In this document: piece by piece, positions 1 through 6,889 of the stretch
How positions within the stretch are numbered: position 1 is the first letter of the stretch
Layout of the letters: every line of letters starts with the position of its first letter
DNA from: Rhizobium sp. Q54
Lineage (GTDB): Bacteria; Pseudomonadota; Alphaproteobacteria; Rickettsiales; UBA1997
DNA length: 20,711 nucleotides
NCBI GenBank assembly: GCA_945865855.1
Contig: CAMBES010000005.1
Location: 1-20,711 of the forward strand
Direction of reading: 5' to 3'
Notes under the pieces: generated by a model
Told to the model about the DNA's origin: nothing
The model's database searches: none
What the model saw: the letters and a program-made list of their open reading frames with translations, nothing else
Made by a program: the position numbers and the translations under genes

Positions 1-821
1 CCTAAATTTTTTCTCTGCTTTAAAATTTTTAAACCAGCAGCTACGAAGGCACGATTTAAGCCAGTTAAAGACATCACATCGCAAACAGTTCCAAGTGCGA
101 CGAGGTCGAGAAGATTCAAAAGATTCGGCTCTTTTTTTTGCGCGTAAAAATTTTCTTCACGCAATTTTTTATTGATCGCGACCACAAATAAAAACGTCAC
201 GCCGGCAGCGCAAAGATTTTTGTGCGGGAATTTTTCGTCGAGTAAATTTGGATTAATCACCGCGATCGACTGAGGTTTTTCAAGAACTCCGAGATGGTGA
301 TCGATCACGATAATATCCAGGCCCACAGCGGCTGCATCTTCGAGCGGCTTGAAAGAGACAGTGCCGCAATCAAGCGTGATTACCAAATCTGTTCCGGATT
401 TTTTTAGATTTAAAAGCGCCTGCGAATTCGGTCCGTAACCTTCCAAAACGCGATCAGGAATGTAGATGTCGGCATTAACTCCCGCCTCGCGGAAGAAGCG
501 CTTAAGCAAGGCTGAACTTGTCGCGCCGTCAACATCATAATCAGCAAAAATCGTGATTTTTTTTCGCGCGTGAATTGCCGCAATCACGTGAGCCACCGCC
601 TTTTCCATGTCGTTTAATTCAAACGGATCTGGCAGTGAAGTTTTAATTTTTGGCTCAAGAAAATTTTCGATTTCACCCAAAGAAATTTCGCGCGCAGAAA
701 GTAGATTACTCAAAACTTCTGAGATCTCAAAACGCTGTAAAATAGCCAACGCGTGACGTTCGTCAAAAGTTTTTTGATGCCAGTTGCGACCTAGGATTGA
801 GATTTTTTGAGATTGGTTCAT
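1..821 (-). CDS. recJ: Single-stranded-DNA-specific exonuclease RecJ, N-terminal part (runs off the window)
   Basis: RecJ degrades single-stranded DNA 5' to 3' in recombination, mismatch repair and replication-fork rescue. The 273 codons present cover most of the DHH phosphoesterase domain. The metal-binding signature FADYDVDGATSS lies at residues 92-103, ITLDCGT at 148-154, the DHH triad in VIDHHLGV at 172-179, and the family motif GTVCDVMSLTGLNR is near the window edge. The ATG at 821-819 shares one base with the stop of the upstream GNAT gene (TAATG), so translation is probably coupled. No Shine-Dalgarno sequence is seen. The DHHA1 and OB-fold parts should lie beyond base 1. Identity rests on motif order and is firm; completeness cannot be judged. 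Confidence 0.93.
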   Translation of the reverse strand, partial: MNQSQKISILGRNWHQKTFDERHALAILQRFEISEVLSNLLSAREISLGEIENFLEPKIKTSLPDPFELNDMEKAVAHVIAAIHARKKITIFADYDVDGATSSALLKRFFREAGVNADIYIPDRVLEGYGPNSQALLNLKKSGTDLVITLDCGTVSFKPLEDAAAVGLDIIVIDHHLGVLEKPQSIAVINPNLLDEKFPHKNLCAAGVTFLFVVAINKKLREENFYAQKKEPNLLNLLDLVALGTVCDVMSLTGLNRAFVAAGLKILKQRKNL

Positions 822-1291
822 TAAATTAGTTTAATTTCACTGACATACCACTTGCTCGCAACGCTCAAATTTAATTTCTCGAGAAGTTGAGATTTTTTTA
901 AATCGTGATTGCCACACGCCACCAGAACCTGCTTAGCGCCTTTTAATTTAGCTTGAGACATAATTTCATTTAATAACTTCAAACCAACCGACAGCCACAA
1001 ATCCGACGACTTCACGCAAAAATCGTCAATCATTAAAGTCGGCCCTGCATCATAAACTTCCGGCGGAGAAATTATTTTTCCGATTACGAAACCGCGGTGA
1101 TCTTCTGCGCACAAAGTAATCACATTTTCTTTTTCGATTTCTTCGGCAAACCACTTCGCTTGAATCGCATCAGAATTTATTGCCATTTTCCAAAATTGCT
1201 TTTGGTGTTTTTCGTAAGTAAGCCGCTTGGAGTGGCTTAAATCAACCATCCAAGCAACGTCTTGTTTTGTAGCGGGGAAAATTTTCATCAT
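821..1291 (-). CDS. GNAT-like N-acetyltransferase, 156 aa
   Basis: Probably a small acetyl-CoA-dependent N-acyltransferase of the GNAT fold, substrate unknown. The C-terminal half shows the GNAT pattern: a beta strand MIDDFCV (about residues 87-93), a helix LLNEIMSQAKLKGAKQVLV leading to the next strand, then CGNHDLKKSQLLEKLN, which resembles the 'hd..k..ly.k.GF' end of the fold. The acetyl-CoA loop (Q/RxxGxG/A) is not obvious, replaced by SSDLWLSVGLKLL, so activity is uncertain. The first ATG (1291) overlaps the Fic stop as ATGA; a second ATG follows directly. The 3' end overlaps recJ by one base. Fic-GNAT-recJ therefore looks like one translationally coupled unit. The 3' end of this gene has a degraded look-alike at 3917-3953. 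Confidence 0.7.
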   Translation of the reverse strand: MMKIFPATKQDVAWMVDLSHSKRLTYEKHQKQFWKMAINSDAIQAKWFAEEIEKENVITLCAEDHRGFVIGKIISPPEVYDAGPTLMIDDFCVKSSDLWLSVGLKLLNEIMSQAKLKGAKQVLVACGNHDLKKSQLLEKLNLSVASKWYVSEIKLI

Positions 1292-2202
1292 TTTTTAGCT
1301 TTCTTCTTAACTGGTTTTTTCTTCCCAATTTCTGCGCCAATTTTCCAAACCCCCTTCTCCAAAAATGCCTCAATAGTTTGGCGGTTGGCTTTGTTTAGTA
1401 GGTTGGAGTGAGAGATTTTACTCGTCTTGGAATGCTCTAAAAGTGTGACAATTTTTTTGCCTTCTAAATAAGAGAGGCGTTTGTGGTAGCTGTTACTTAG
1501 TGCTTTGCTGACGATTTCTTCCATGATTTTTGAGACGCCTTTTTTGTCGAATTCTTTGAAGGCGTCGTAATATTTTTGGCGGTCGATGAATTTAATATTC
1601 ATTGGCACAAAACCTTCGCGGATTAACAAATAATTGTTAAGGATGCGACCGATGCGACCGTTGCCGTCAACAAAAGGGTGAATATTTTCAAAAGTTAAAT
1701 GTAGGCGGGCGATGCGTTTTTCGATGTTTTCGTGGTGCGATCCGTGGTAGTCGGCGAGCATTTCTTCGAGCAGACCAGTGATTTCTTTTGGAGCTGGTGC
1801 GATGTGGTTGGCGACTTTTACGTATTCGTTATTTTTGCGGAATCTGCCAGCGATGTTGTCGCGAATGTTTGAGAGTAACATTTTGTGTAGAGACAAAATT
1901 ACCTCGAGGGTGAGCTCTTTTTCTTTGGCTTTTTTTTCGATGTAGCCCACGACGCGGGCGAGGTTTTTTGCTTCGAAAATTTCGCGCTCGGTGATGTAGC
2001 GGTCGAGGTCGATTTGCAGAAGAATTTTTTCAGTTTCTTCAAGCGAGAGAGTGCTGTTTTCAATGGCGTTGGAGTTGTAAACTTGCTCGCCGATTTCGGT
2101 TTCTGAGATTAATTTTAGCAAAGCTTCTTTGCCATTAGCGGCCTTGAAATATCTTTGGCGCAGAGAGGCTAATTTGTTTAAACATTCACTAGGCTTTTTC
2201 AT
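1288..2202 (-). CDS. Fic family protein (class II, self-inhibited AMPylase type), 304 aa
   Basis: Fic enzymes transfer AMP or related groups from nucleotides to hydroxyl side chains of target proteins. The catalytic motif is complete at residues 175-186, HPFVDGNGRIGR, with H175 as catalytic base, the acidic residue for the metal, and the anion-binding NGR. An N-terminal inhibitory motif of the (S/T)xxxE(G/N) kind, SNAIEN at 44-49, marks a class II Fic whose own helix blocks ATP binding. The flap sequence FRKNNEYVKV (121-130) precedes the motif. The last third is probably a winged-helix or helical tail, and the protein ends in a strongly basic lysine tail (KKKPVKKKAKK). ATG at 2202; no Shine-Dalgarno. 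Its stop overlaps the GNAT start by four bases. Fold and active site are clear; the target is unknown. Confidence 0.93.
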   Translation of the reverse strand: MKKPSECLNKLASLRQRYFKAANGKEALLKLISETEIGEQVYNSNAIENSTLSLEETEKILLQIDLDRYITEREIFEAKNLARVVGYIEKKAKEKELTLEVILSLHKMLLSNIRDNIAGRFRKNNEYVKVANHIAPAPKEITGLLEEMLADYHGSHHENIEKRIARLHLTFENIHPFVDGNGRIGRILNNYLLIREGFVPMNIKFIDRQKYYDAFKEFDKKGVSKIMEEIVSKALSNSYHKRLSYLEGKKIVTLLEHSKTSKISHSNLLNKANRQTIEAFLEKGVWKIGAEIGKKKPVKKKAKK

Positions 2203-2287
2203 GTTTTTTGGGTGTGGGTTGATTTATCTCGTTCACGTTATTTCGTTAAAAACAGTGAAAATAAAGAAGAATTTGGTGTTAGTTCAC

Positions 2288-2304
2288 GATTATTTCAAAT
2301 AATC
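2288..2304. promoter_or_regulatory. Perfect 17-base palindrome just after the permease gene, upstream of fic
   Basis: GATTATTT and AAATAATC are exact inverse complements around one central base. The element lies two bases beyond the permease stop and about 85 bases upstream of the Fic start, on the leftward transcript. There is no T-run, so it is a weak terminator candidate; an operator for fic is equally possible. A related direct repeat starting gttcacg occurs at about 2230 and 2282. Function is inferred only from position. Confidence 0.3.
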
Positions 2305-2306
2305 CG

Positions 2307-3044
2307 TTAAAAGATTCCTAAAGCGCCAACCAGAATCAGGCGTAAAGCGAGCATTAAAACTAAAGTAGTGGCGATTAGGCGGAAGGTTTTTTCGGAGATT
2401 AAGTCGAGAAGTTTAGTGCCCATTAAAGTGCCAAGATAGGCTGCAATTACTGAGCCGAGAATTAATAGAGACCAAGTCGCAAGAGAAAATCCGAGGAAGA
2501 AAAAGACAATAATTTTTGCTAAGTGAATGGCGCTTTGCATTACGGCTTGGGTGCTAACCATTGGTTTTTTTTCGAGCTTTTCGGCGAGCAAAAGTGAACC
2601 AACCAAAGTGCCAATGGCGCCAACAAATAAGCCAATTGAACAGCTGATGAAACCGACGACAAACCACTTGCCGCGGAAGTAAAAATTAGCAGAAAATTTT
2701 GGGGAAATCGTGATTAAAATAATGAAAAGTCCGAGCAAAAAATTGAACCAATTTTCGGGCAAAGGGGTTAAATAAAAACAGCCAACCACTCCACCCAGAA
2801 GCGCTCCAATAATGGCCTCGCGTCCAATTTTCCAATCGATATTTTTGCGCAAAACAAAAGCGCGAGTGGCGTTGCTTGAAAGCTGAATAATGGCGTGAAG
2901 GGGAATCAAAACTTCCATTTGAAAAATCTGCGCCATTACCGCAAGCAGCATTGTACCACCCAAGAAACCAAGGGATGCTGAGATGATTGCACCAATGAAT
3001 GAGGCCCCGTAAATCAGGTAAAAATAATTTTCGAAGATTGGCAT
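2307..3044 (-). CDS. TSUP (TauE/SafE) family membrane permease, 245 aa
   Basis: A polytopic inner-membrane protein of the TSUP family, whose members export or import small anions such as sulfite, sulfoacetate or sulfonates. Hydrophobic segments cover nearly the whole chain (roughly residues 7-27, 30-50, 73-93, 99-118, 128-152, 164-185, 190-210 and 222-243), about eight helices. The two-fold family repeat is visible as glycine-rich turns, ASLGFLGGTM near the start and GAIGTLVGSL near the middle. Length fits the family (about 240-270). It starts 8 bases after the KilA-N pseudogene and precedes fic by about 100 bases. No sulfur-metabolism gene is near, so the substrate cannot be named. No Shine-Dalgarno precedes the ATG. 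Confidence 0.82.
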   Translation of the reverse strand: MPIFENYFYLIYGASFIGAIISASLGFLGGTMLLAVMAQIFQMEVLIPLHAIIQLSSNATRAFVLRKNIDWKIGREAIIGALLGGVVGCFYLTPLPENWFNFLLGLFIILITISPKFSANFYFRGKWFVVGFISCSIGLFVGAIGTLVGSLLLAEKLEKKPMVSTQAVMQSAIHLAKIIVFFFLGFSLATWSLLILGSVIAAYLGTLMGTKLLDLISEKTFRLIATTLVLMLALRLILVGALGIF

Positions 3045-3052
3045 TGATTGAT

Positions 3053-3867
3053 TTATTTTAGTTTTTTTAACGAGCTGTCGCGCAACAGAGATTGCAGCTG
3101 AATAATGGCAACCTCGTTTAGTTTTAAAAGTCGTTGTGATTGGGTTAATTTTTGACTAATCAATTCCGCATTCAAACTTTCTAAATTAGCTAAACAAATG
3201 AGCTGAGTTACGTCGGCGTAGTCGCGCAAATTTCCTTCAAGTTTGGGATTATTTTTGCACCATTCTTTTGCAGTCACTCCGAATAAAGCTTTGTTGAGCA
3301 AATCAGCTTCGGTGGCAAAAATAATATTAGCCGCATCTTGGGAGATTTGTGGCGGAATCAAATGCTCGGAAATCGCGTCAGTGTGAATGCGGTAATTAAT
3401 TTTGGTCAGCATGGCTTGGCGTCCCAGCCCAGAGAGAGCCTTTTATTTTCTTCCTCTTTGAGGCGTTGAAATTCTTTGATTAGGTAAAGTTTGAACTCAG
3501 CTGAAATCCAAGAGGCGAATTCGAGAGCGATGTCGCGGTGGGCGAAGGTGCCGCCAGTTTTTTCGCTTTTAGAAACTATTCCAATTGCATTGGTATTCTC
3601 GATCCACTTGCTAGGAGAGAGTACAAAAGCATTGGCTCCAGCTTCTTGCCAAAAGGAGTCGAATTCGACCCCTTTAAAATTCGGATTATTAATTTTTTCC
3701 CACGGGCCAAGAAACTCGATCGTGCTTTTTGATCTCATCCAATTTTTTACGACATCTTTTGGCTAATTAGAATTCTTGTGGCGGGCGATGTCAGTTAAGG
3801 AAATGTAATCTTCATTGCCAATTCTAGTAATTGAAACTGGCAATCCTTTTGCGGTAATTTTTTTCAT
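3053..3867 (-). pseudogene. KilA-N domain protein, broken by an amber codon and a one-base frameshift
   Basis: The KilA-N domain is a DNA-binding module of phages and mobile elements, also found in stand-alone bacterial proteins. Reading from ATG 3867, the protein starts MKKITAKGLPVSITRIGNED and continues to HKNSN, where a TAG at 3765-3763 interrupts it. The same frame resumes with PKDVVKNWMRSKSTIEFLG and the conserved stretches TNAIGIVSKSEKTGGTFAH and FKLYLIKEFQRLKEEENKR. Near 3406-3412 (GWDAK then CCATGCTGACC) the frame shifts by one base; the other frame continues MLTKINYRIHTDAISEHLIP and runs to SSLKKLK at 3053. The three pieces match the usual order of this family without large gaps, so one ancestral gene with two lesions is the simplest reading. 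The middle or last piece could still be translated from internal ATGs. Confidence 0.85.
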
Positions 3868-3899
3868 GATTTTTTGGGTTTGTTGTTGTGATGAATTTC

Positions 3900-3923
3900 G
3901 CAGGTGCTTTGTGTAGCACCTGC
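3900..3923. repeat. Perfect 9-base-pair hairpin between ilvD and the KilA-N pseudogene
   Basis: GCAGGTGCT and AGCACCTGC are exact inverse complements around a 6-base loop. It lies about 80 bases downstream of the ilvD stop on the leftward strand and 33 bases upstream of the KilA-N start. A rho-independent terminator for ilvD is possible but no T-run follows on either strand; it may be a folded transcript end or part of a decayed insertion. Confidence 0.45.
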
Positions 3924-3953
3924 TTGCGACACTCGAATTTAATTTCTTAAGAA
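3917..3953 (-). pseudogene. Relic resembling the 3' end of the GNAT gene
   Basis: Bases 3917-3953 align with 849-885, inside the GNAT gene, at 30 of 37 positions, and all seven differences are transitions; weaker similarity continues to about 3970 with a one-base gap. On the minus strand the relic encodes KLNSSVASRCYT, close to KLNLSVASKWYV of the intact gene, in the same orientation. A decayed second GNAT copy, or a partial duplication that brought the neighbouring genes here, would explain it. With so short a match chance cannot be fully excluded. Confidence 0.45.
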
Positions 3954-4004
3954 AGTCGATATTTTTCTAATTAGACCAGAAATGAAAAACTATTTACGGT
4001 TATT

Positions 4005-5750
4005 CTAGATTTTGTCGTAAGAAATTTTTTCTTTTTTCGCCCCTGGGTGCGTCACCGCGCCAAACCTTGCAGAGCCTACGGTTTGAGCGTATTTCCACAA
4101 AGTTCCTGACTGATAGTCATTTTCTCTTGGCCGCCATGCAGCCTTGCGAGAGATGATTTCAGAGTCACTTAGAGCAACATCGATTGTGCCTTTGATGGCG
4201 TTAATGGTGATTTGATCGCCGTCTTTTAAGAGCGCGATCATGCCGCCGATTGCGGCTTCGGGAGAGATGTGGCCGACGCAGAATCCTCTAGTGCCGCCAG
4301 AAAATCTTCCGTCGGTAATTAAAGCGACTTTGCTGCCCATTCCTTGACCGTAAATCGCCGCGGTAGTCGCTAACATTTCACGCATTCCTGGGCCGCCACG
4401 TGGGCCTTCGTAGCGAATTAATAAAACATCGCCTTCCTTGTAACTTTTACGCTCGACTGCTTTGAAGCACTCTTCCTCGGAATCGAAACATAAGGCGCTA
4501 CCAGTAAAAATTTGCGCATCTCCTGACATTCCAGCAACTTTTACAACAGCGCCATCCTCAGCTAAATTGCCTCGCAGCGTTACAACCCCGCCGGTCGGCG
4601 ATAATGGTTTTTCTGGACGGTAAACCACATCTTGGTTTTCGTTGAACTGAATATCTTTTAAATTTTCGGCCATGGTTTTGCCGGTGACCGTCAGACAATC
4701 CCCGTGGATGTAGCCCCCATCGAGCAGAAGTTTTAAAATCATTTGTACGCCACCAGCTTCAAATAAATCTTTGGCGACATATTTTCCGCCCGGTTTCATG
4801 TCGGCGATGTAGGGGGTTTTTTTAAAAATTTCTCCGACGGCAAAAATATCAAAATCAATTCCGCATTCATTGGCAATCGCCGGCAAATGAAGAACAGCGT
4901 TGGTTGAGCCTCCTGTCGCGGCAACGATTGTTGCGGCATTTTCAAGAGATTTTCTGGTAACGATGTCGCGCGCTTTGATATTTTTTTCGAGCAAATTCAT
5001 CACCGCTTTTCCAGATTGATAAGCATATTCGTCGCGTGATTCATAAGGCGCTGGCGTACCTGAAGATCCAGGAAGTGCGAGCCCCATTGCTTCAGAAACG
5101 CAGGCCATGGTGTTGGCGGTAAATTGTCCGCCACACGCGCCAGCACTTGGACAAGCAGCTTTCGTGAGAATCTGCAAATCTTCTTCCAGCATTTTTCCAG
5201 CATCTCTTTGCCCTACGGCTTCAAAAACATCAACGATTGTAACATCTTTTCCTTTGAACCTTCCCGGAAGAATTGAGCCACCATACATAAAGACTGAAGG
5301 CACATTCAAACGCACCATTGCCATCATCATTCCGGGCAAAGATTTATCGCAGCCTGCTATTCCGACTAGGGCGTCATAGCAATGTCCGCGCACTGTTACC
5401 TCGATTGAGTCGGCGATAACTTCGCGCGAAACGAGTGAAGACTTCATGCCCTGATGTCCGTTGGCGATACCATCTGTAACTGTGATTGTCGTGAATTCAC
5501 GCGGTGTTCCACCAAAATCTTTTACGCCTTTTTTTGCTGGTTGGGCTTGGCGCTGAAGGGCGATGTTACAAGGCGCGGCTTCATTCCAAGCGCTGACAAC
5601 TCCGACGAAAGGTGAGGATAAATCTTCATCCGTCAAACCCTGCGGATATAAGTCAGTCTTGATGTTATAAAGCATCGTCTTGCGCCCTTCGCAACCGTGC
5701 GAATTGGTGACGTAGCGGGAAGGAAGTTTTGATTTGTCGAATTTTGTCAT
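4005..5750 (-). CDS. ilvD: Dihydroxy-acid dehydratase
   Basis: IlvD dehydrates 2,3-dihydroxy-3-methylbutanoate and its methylpentanoate homologue to the 2-keto acids, the third common step of valine and isoleucine synthesis, and supplies the leucine and pantothenate branches. The 581 residues match the usual length. Likely Fe-S ligands are C61 (NEAAPCNIAL), C134 (GIAGCDKSLPG) and C206 (PSAGACGGQFTANTMAC); K136 in CDKS is the lysine that is carbamylated in the family. The C-terminal half keeps VALITDGRFSGGTRGFCVGH and PEAAIGG. The ATG at 5750 has no Shine-Dalgarno. No other ilv or leu gene is in the window, so whether the pathway is complete is unknown. Confidence 0.97.
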   Translation of the reverse strand: MTKFDKSKLPSRYVTNSHGCEGRKTMLYNIKTDLYPQGLTDEDLSSPFVGVVSAWNEAAPCNIALQRQAQPAKKGVKDFGGTPREFTTITVTDGIANGHQGMKSSLVSREVIADSIEVTVRGHCYDALVGIAGCDKSLPGMMMAMVRLNVPSVFMYGGSILPGRFKGKDVTIVDVFEAVGQRDAGKMLEEDLQILTKAACPSAGACGGQFTANTMACVSEAMGLALPGSSGTPAPYESRDEYAYQSGKAVMNLLEKNIKARDIVTRKSLENAATIVAATGGSTNAVLHLPAIANECGIDFDIFAVGEIFKKTPYIADMKPGGKYVAKDLFEAGGVQMILKLLLDGGYIHGDCLTVTGKTMAENLKDIQFNENQDVVYRPEKPLSPTGGVVTLRGNLAEDGAVVKVAGMSGDAQIFTGSALCFDSEEECFKAVERKSYKEGDVLLIRYEGPRGGPGMREMLATTAAIYGQGMGSKVALITDGRFSGGTRGFCVGHISPEAAIGGMIALLKDGDQITINAIKGTIDVALSDSEIISRKAAWRPRENDYQSGTLWKYAQTVGSARFGAVTHPGAKKEKISYDKI

Positions 5751-5792
5751 TTGTAAAAGTTCAATAATTTAGCTCGATAAGTTTATCTTCAA

Positions 5793-5842
5793 TCTTCCTG
5801 GACCATCTTCCCGGACCATCCTTTTTAAAGTTGGGATGGCCC
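5793..5842. repeat. 13-base tandem duplication leading into a hairpin, between mltG and ilvD
   Basis: Two adjacent 13-base units (5793-5805 and 5806-5818) differ at one base. The second overlaps the left arm of a hairpin: GGACCATCC (5813-5821) pairs with GGATGGCCC (5834-5842) at eight of nine positions. It lies 40-90 bases downstream of the mltG stop and could end the fabF-mltG transcript, but no T-run follows on the leftward strand. The rest of 5751-5881 shows nothing recognisable. Confidence 0.4.
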
Positions 5843-5881
5843 AGAGAAAATCGCGAATAACAAAATCTTACGAAGAAATAT

Positions 5882-6889
5882 TTACTGAGCTTCTTTTGCG
5901 CGCATCAGGCTGCGGTAACGCGCTACACTTGCATTATGCTCTTGGATAGTCGAAGAAAAAACATGGTCTCCCGATCCACTGGCGACGAAGAAAATATAAT
6001 CAGTTTGCATTGGATTTAGCACAGCTTTGAGCGAGGCAACTCCTGGATTGCATATTGGTGCCGGCGGCAGGCCGTAAATATGGTAGGTGTTAAAAGAAGA
6101 GTTATTCTGAATGTCACTAACTCTGATTGGGCGCTCGAGCTGCTTATTTCCAAAAGTGAAAGAATAAATAATCGTTGGATCAGATTGTAGTTTCATACCT
6201 TTGCGCAAACGATTCACAAATACTGAGGCAACTTTGCCGCGCTCACTTTCAATGCTGGTTTCGCGCTCAACTATCGAAGCCAAAATTACTGCCTGCTCTT
6301 TGGTTTTGATTGGAATTGACTGATCGCGCCGCTCCCACAATCCGTCGACATTCCTCTTCATAGCTTCTTGCATGCGCCTGACTATTTCCGCCTTGGTATC
6401 GTTGTAAGAATAGAAATAAGTCTCGGGCAATAATGAGCCTTCTTTAATACCTTCTGGCAACTGACCAATTAAGCCCGCGGCTTGCTCAATATTAGTAAGA
6501 GCAGAGTGAGTAGAAAGCCCTTCGGCGACAGTAACTTTGCGGAAAGCGATGTTGCCGCGAATCAACTTGTGAAGAATCTTGTAGTAAGAGATGTGCTTCT
6601 CAAAAAAATATTCACCGTAACGCACCTTGGGATCTACTCCCTTAATAATCTGGCCGATGTAGAGAAAAGTGTTTGGACTCTTGATGATATTTTCTTGATG
6701 CAGCTTATTGACCACTTCACGCAACGTCATTCCTCTTTCCACCATGAAGCGTTTATCCGCTTTGTGGTAAGAATTTGGCGCGTTGAAATACATGATCATG
6801 CCAAGCACCAAGACGATGTAGCAAATAACCAACACCGACAAGGTAGCGCAACCGACTAGAATTTTATTTTTGTGATGGCCTTCGCTCAT
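5882..6889 (-). CDS. mltG: Endolytic murein transglycosylase MltG (YceG-like)
   Basis: MltG cuts nascent peptidoglycan strands endolytically at the outer face of the inner membrane and is thought to set glycan length. From the chosen start the chain is 335 residues: a short cytoplasmic tail, one membrane helix (about residues 10-34), a LysM-like part beginning at RGMTLREVVNKL, and the YceG catalytic domain. The signature ILASIVERETSIESERGKVA carries the conserved glutamates near 208 and 210, one being the catalytic acid, followed by FVNRLRKGMKLQSDPTIIYS. The start at 6889 is preferred because ATG overlaps the fabF stop as ATGA; an upstream ATG at 6913 would add eight residues. Genes fabF and mltG are adjacent in many alphaproteobacteria. 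Confidence 0.93.
   Translation of the reverse strand: MSEGHHKNKILVGCATLSVLVICYIVLVLGMIMYFNAPNSYHKADKRFMVERGMTLREVVNKLHQENIIKSPNTFLYIGQIIKGVDPKVRYGEYFFEKHISYYKILHKLIRGNIAFRKVTVAEGLSTHSALTNIEQAAGLIGQLPEGIKEGSLLPETYFYSYNDTKAEIVRRMQEAMKRNVDGLWERRDQSIPIKTKEQAVILASIVERETSIESERGKVASVFVNRLRKGMKLQSDPTIIYSFTFGNKQLERPIRVSDIQNNSSFNTYHIYGLPPAPICNPGVASLKAVLNPMQTDYIFFVASGSGDHVFSSTIQEHNASVARYRSLMRAKEAQ

Noticed and set aside
3491..3766. Rightward open frames across the KilA-N pseudogene
   Set aside because: Antisense shadows; the leftward reading is recognisably homologous to KilA-N proteins.
5107..5379. Open frame opposite ilvD
   Set aside because: Fully inside a highly conserved gene on the other strand; its residues follow from ilvD codon choice.
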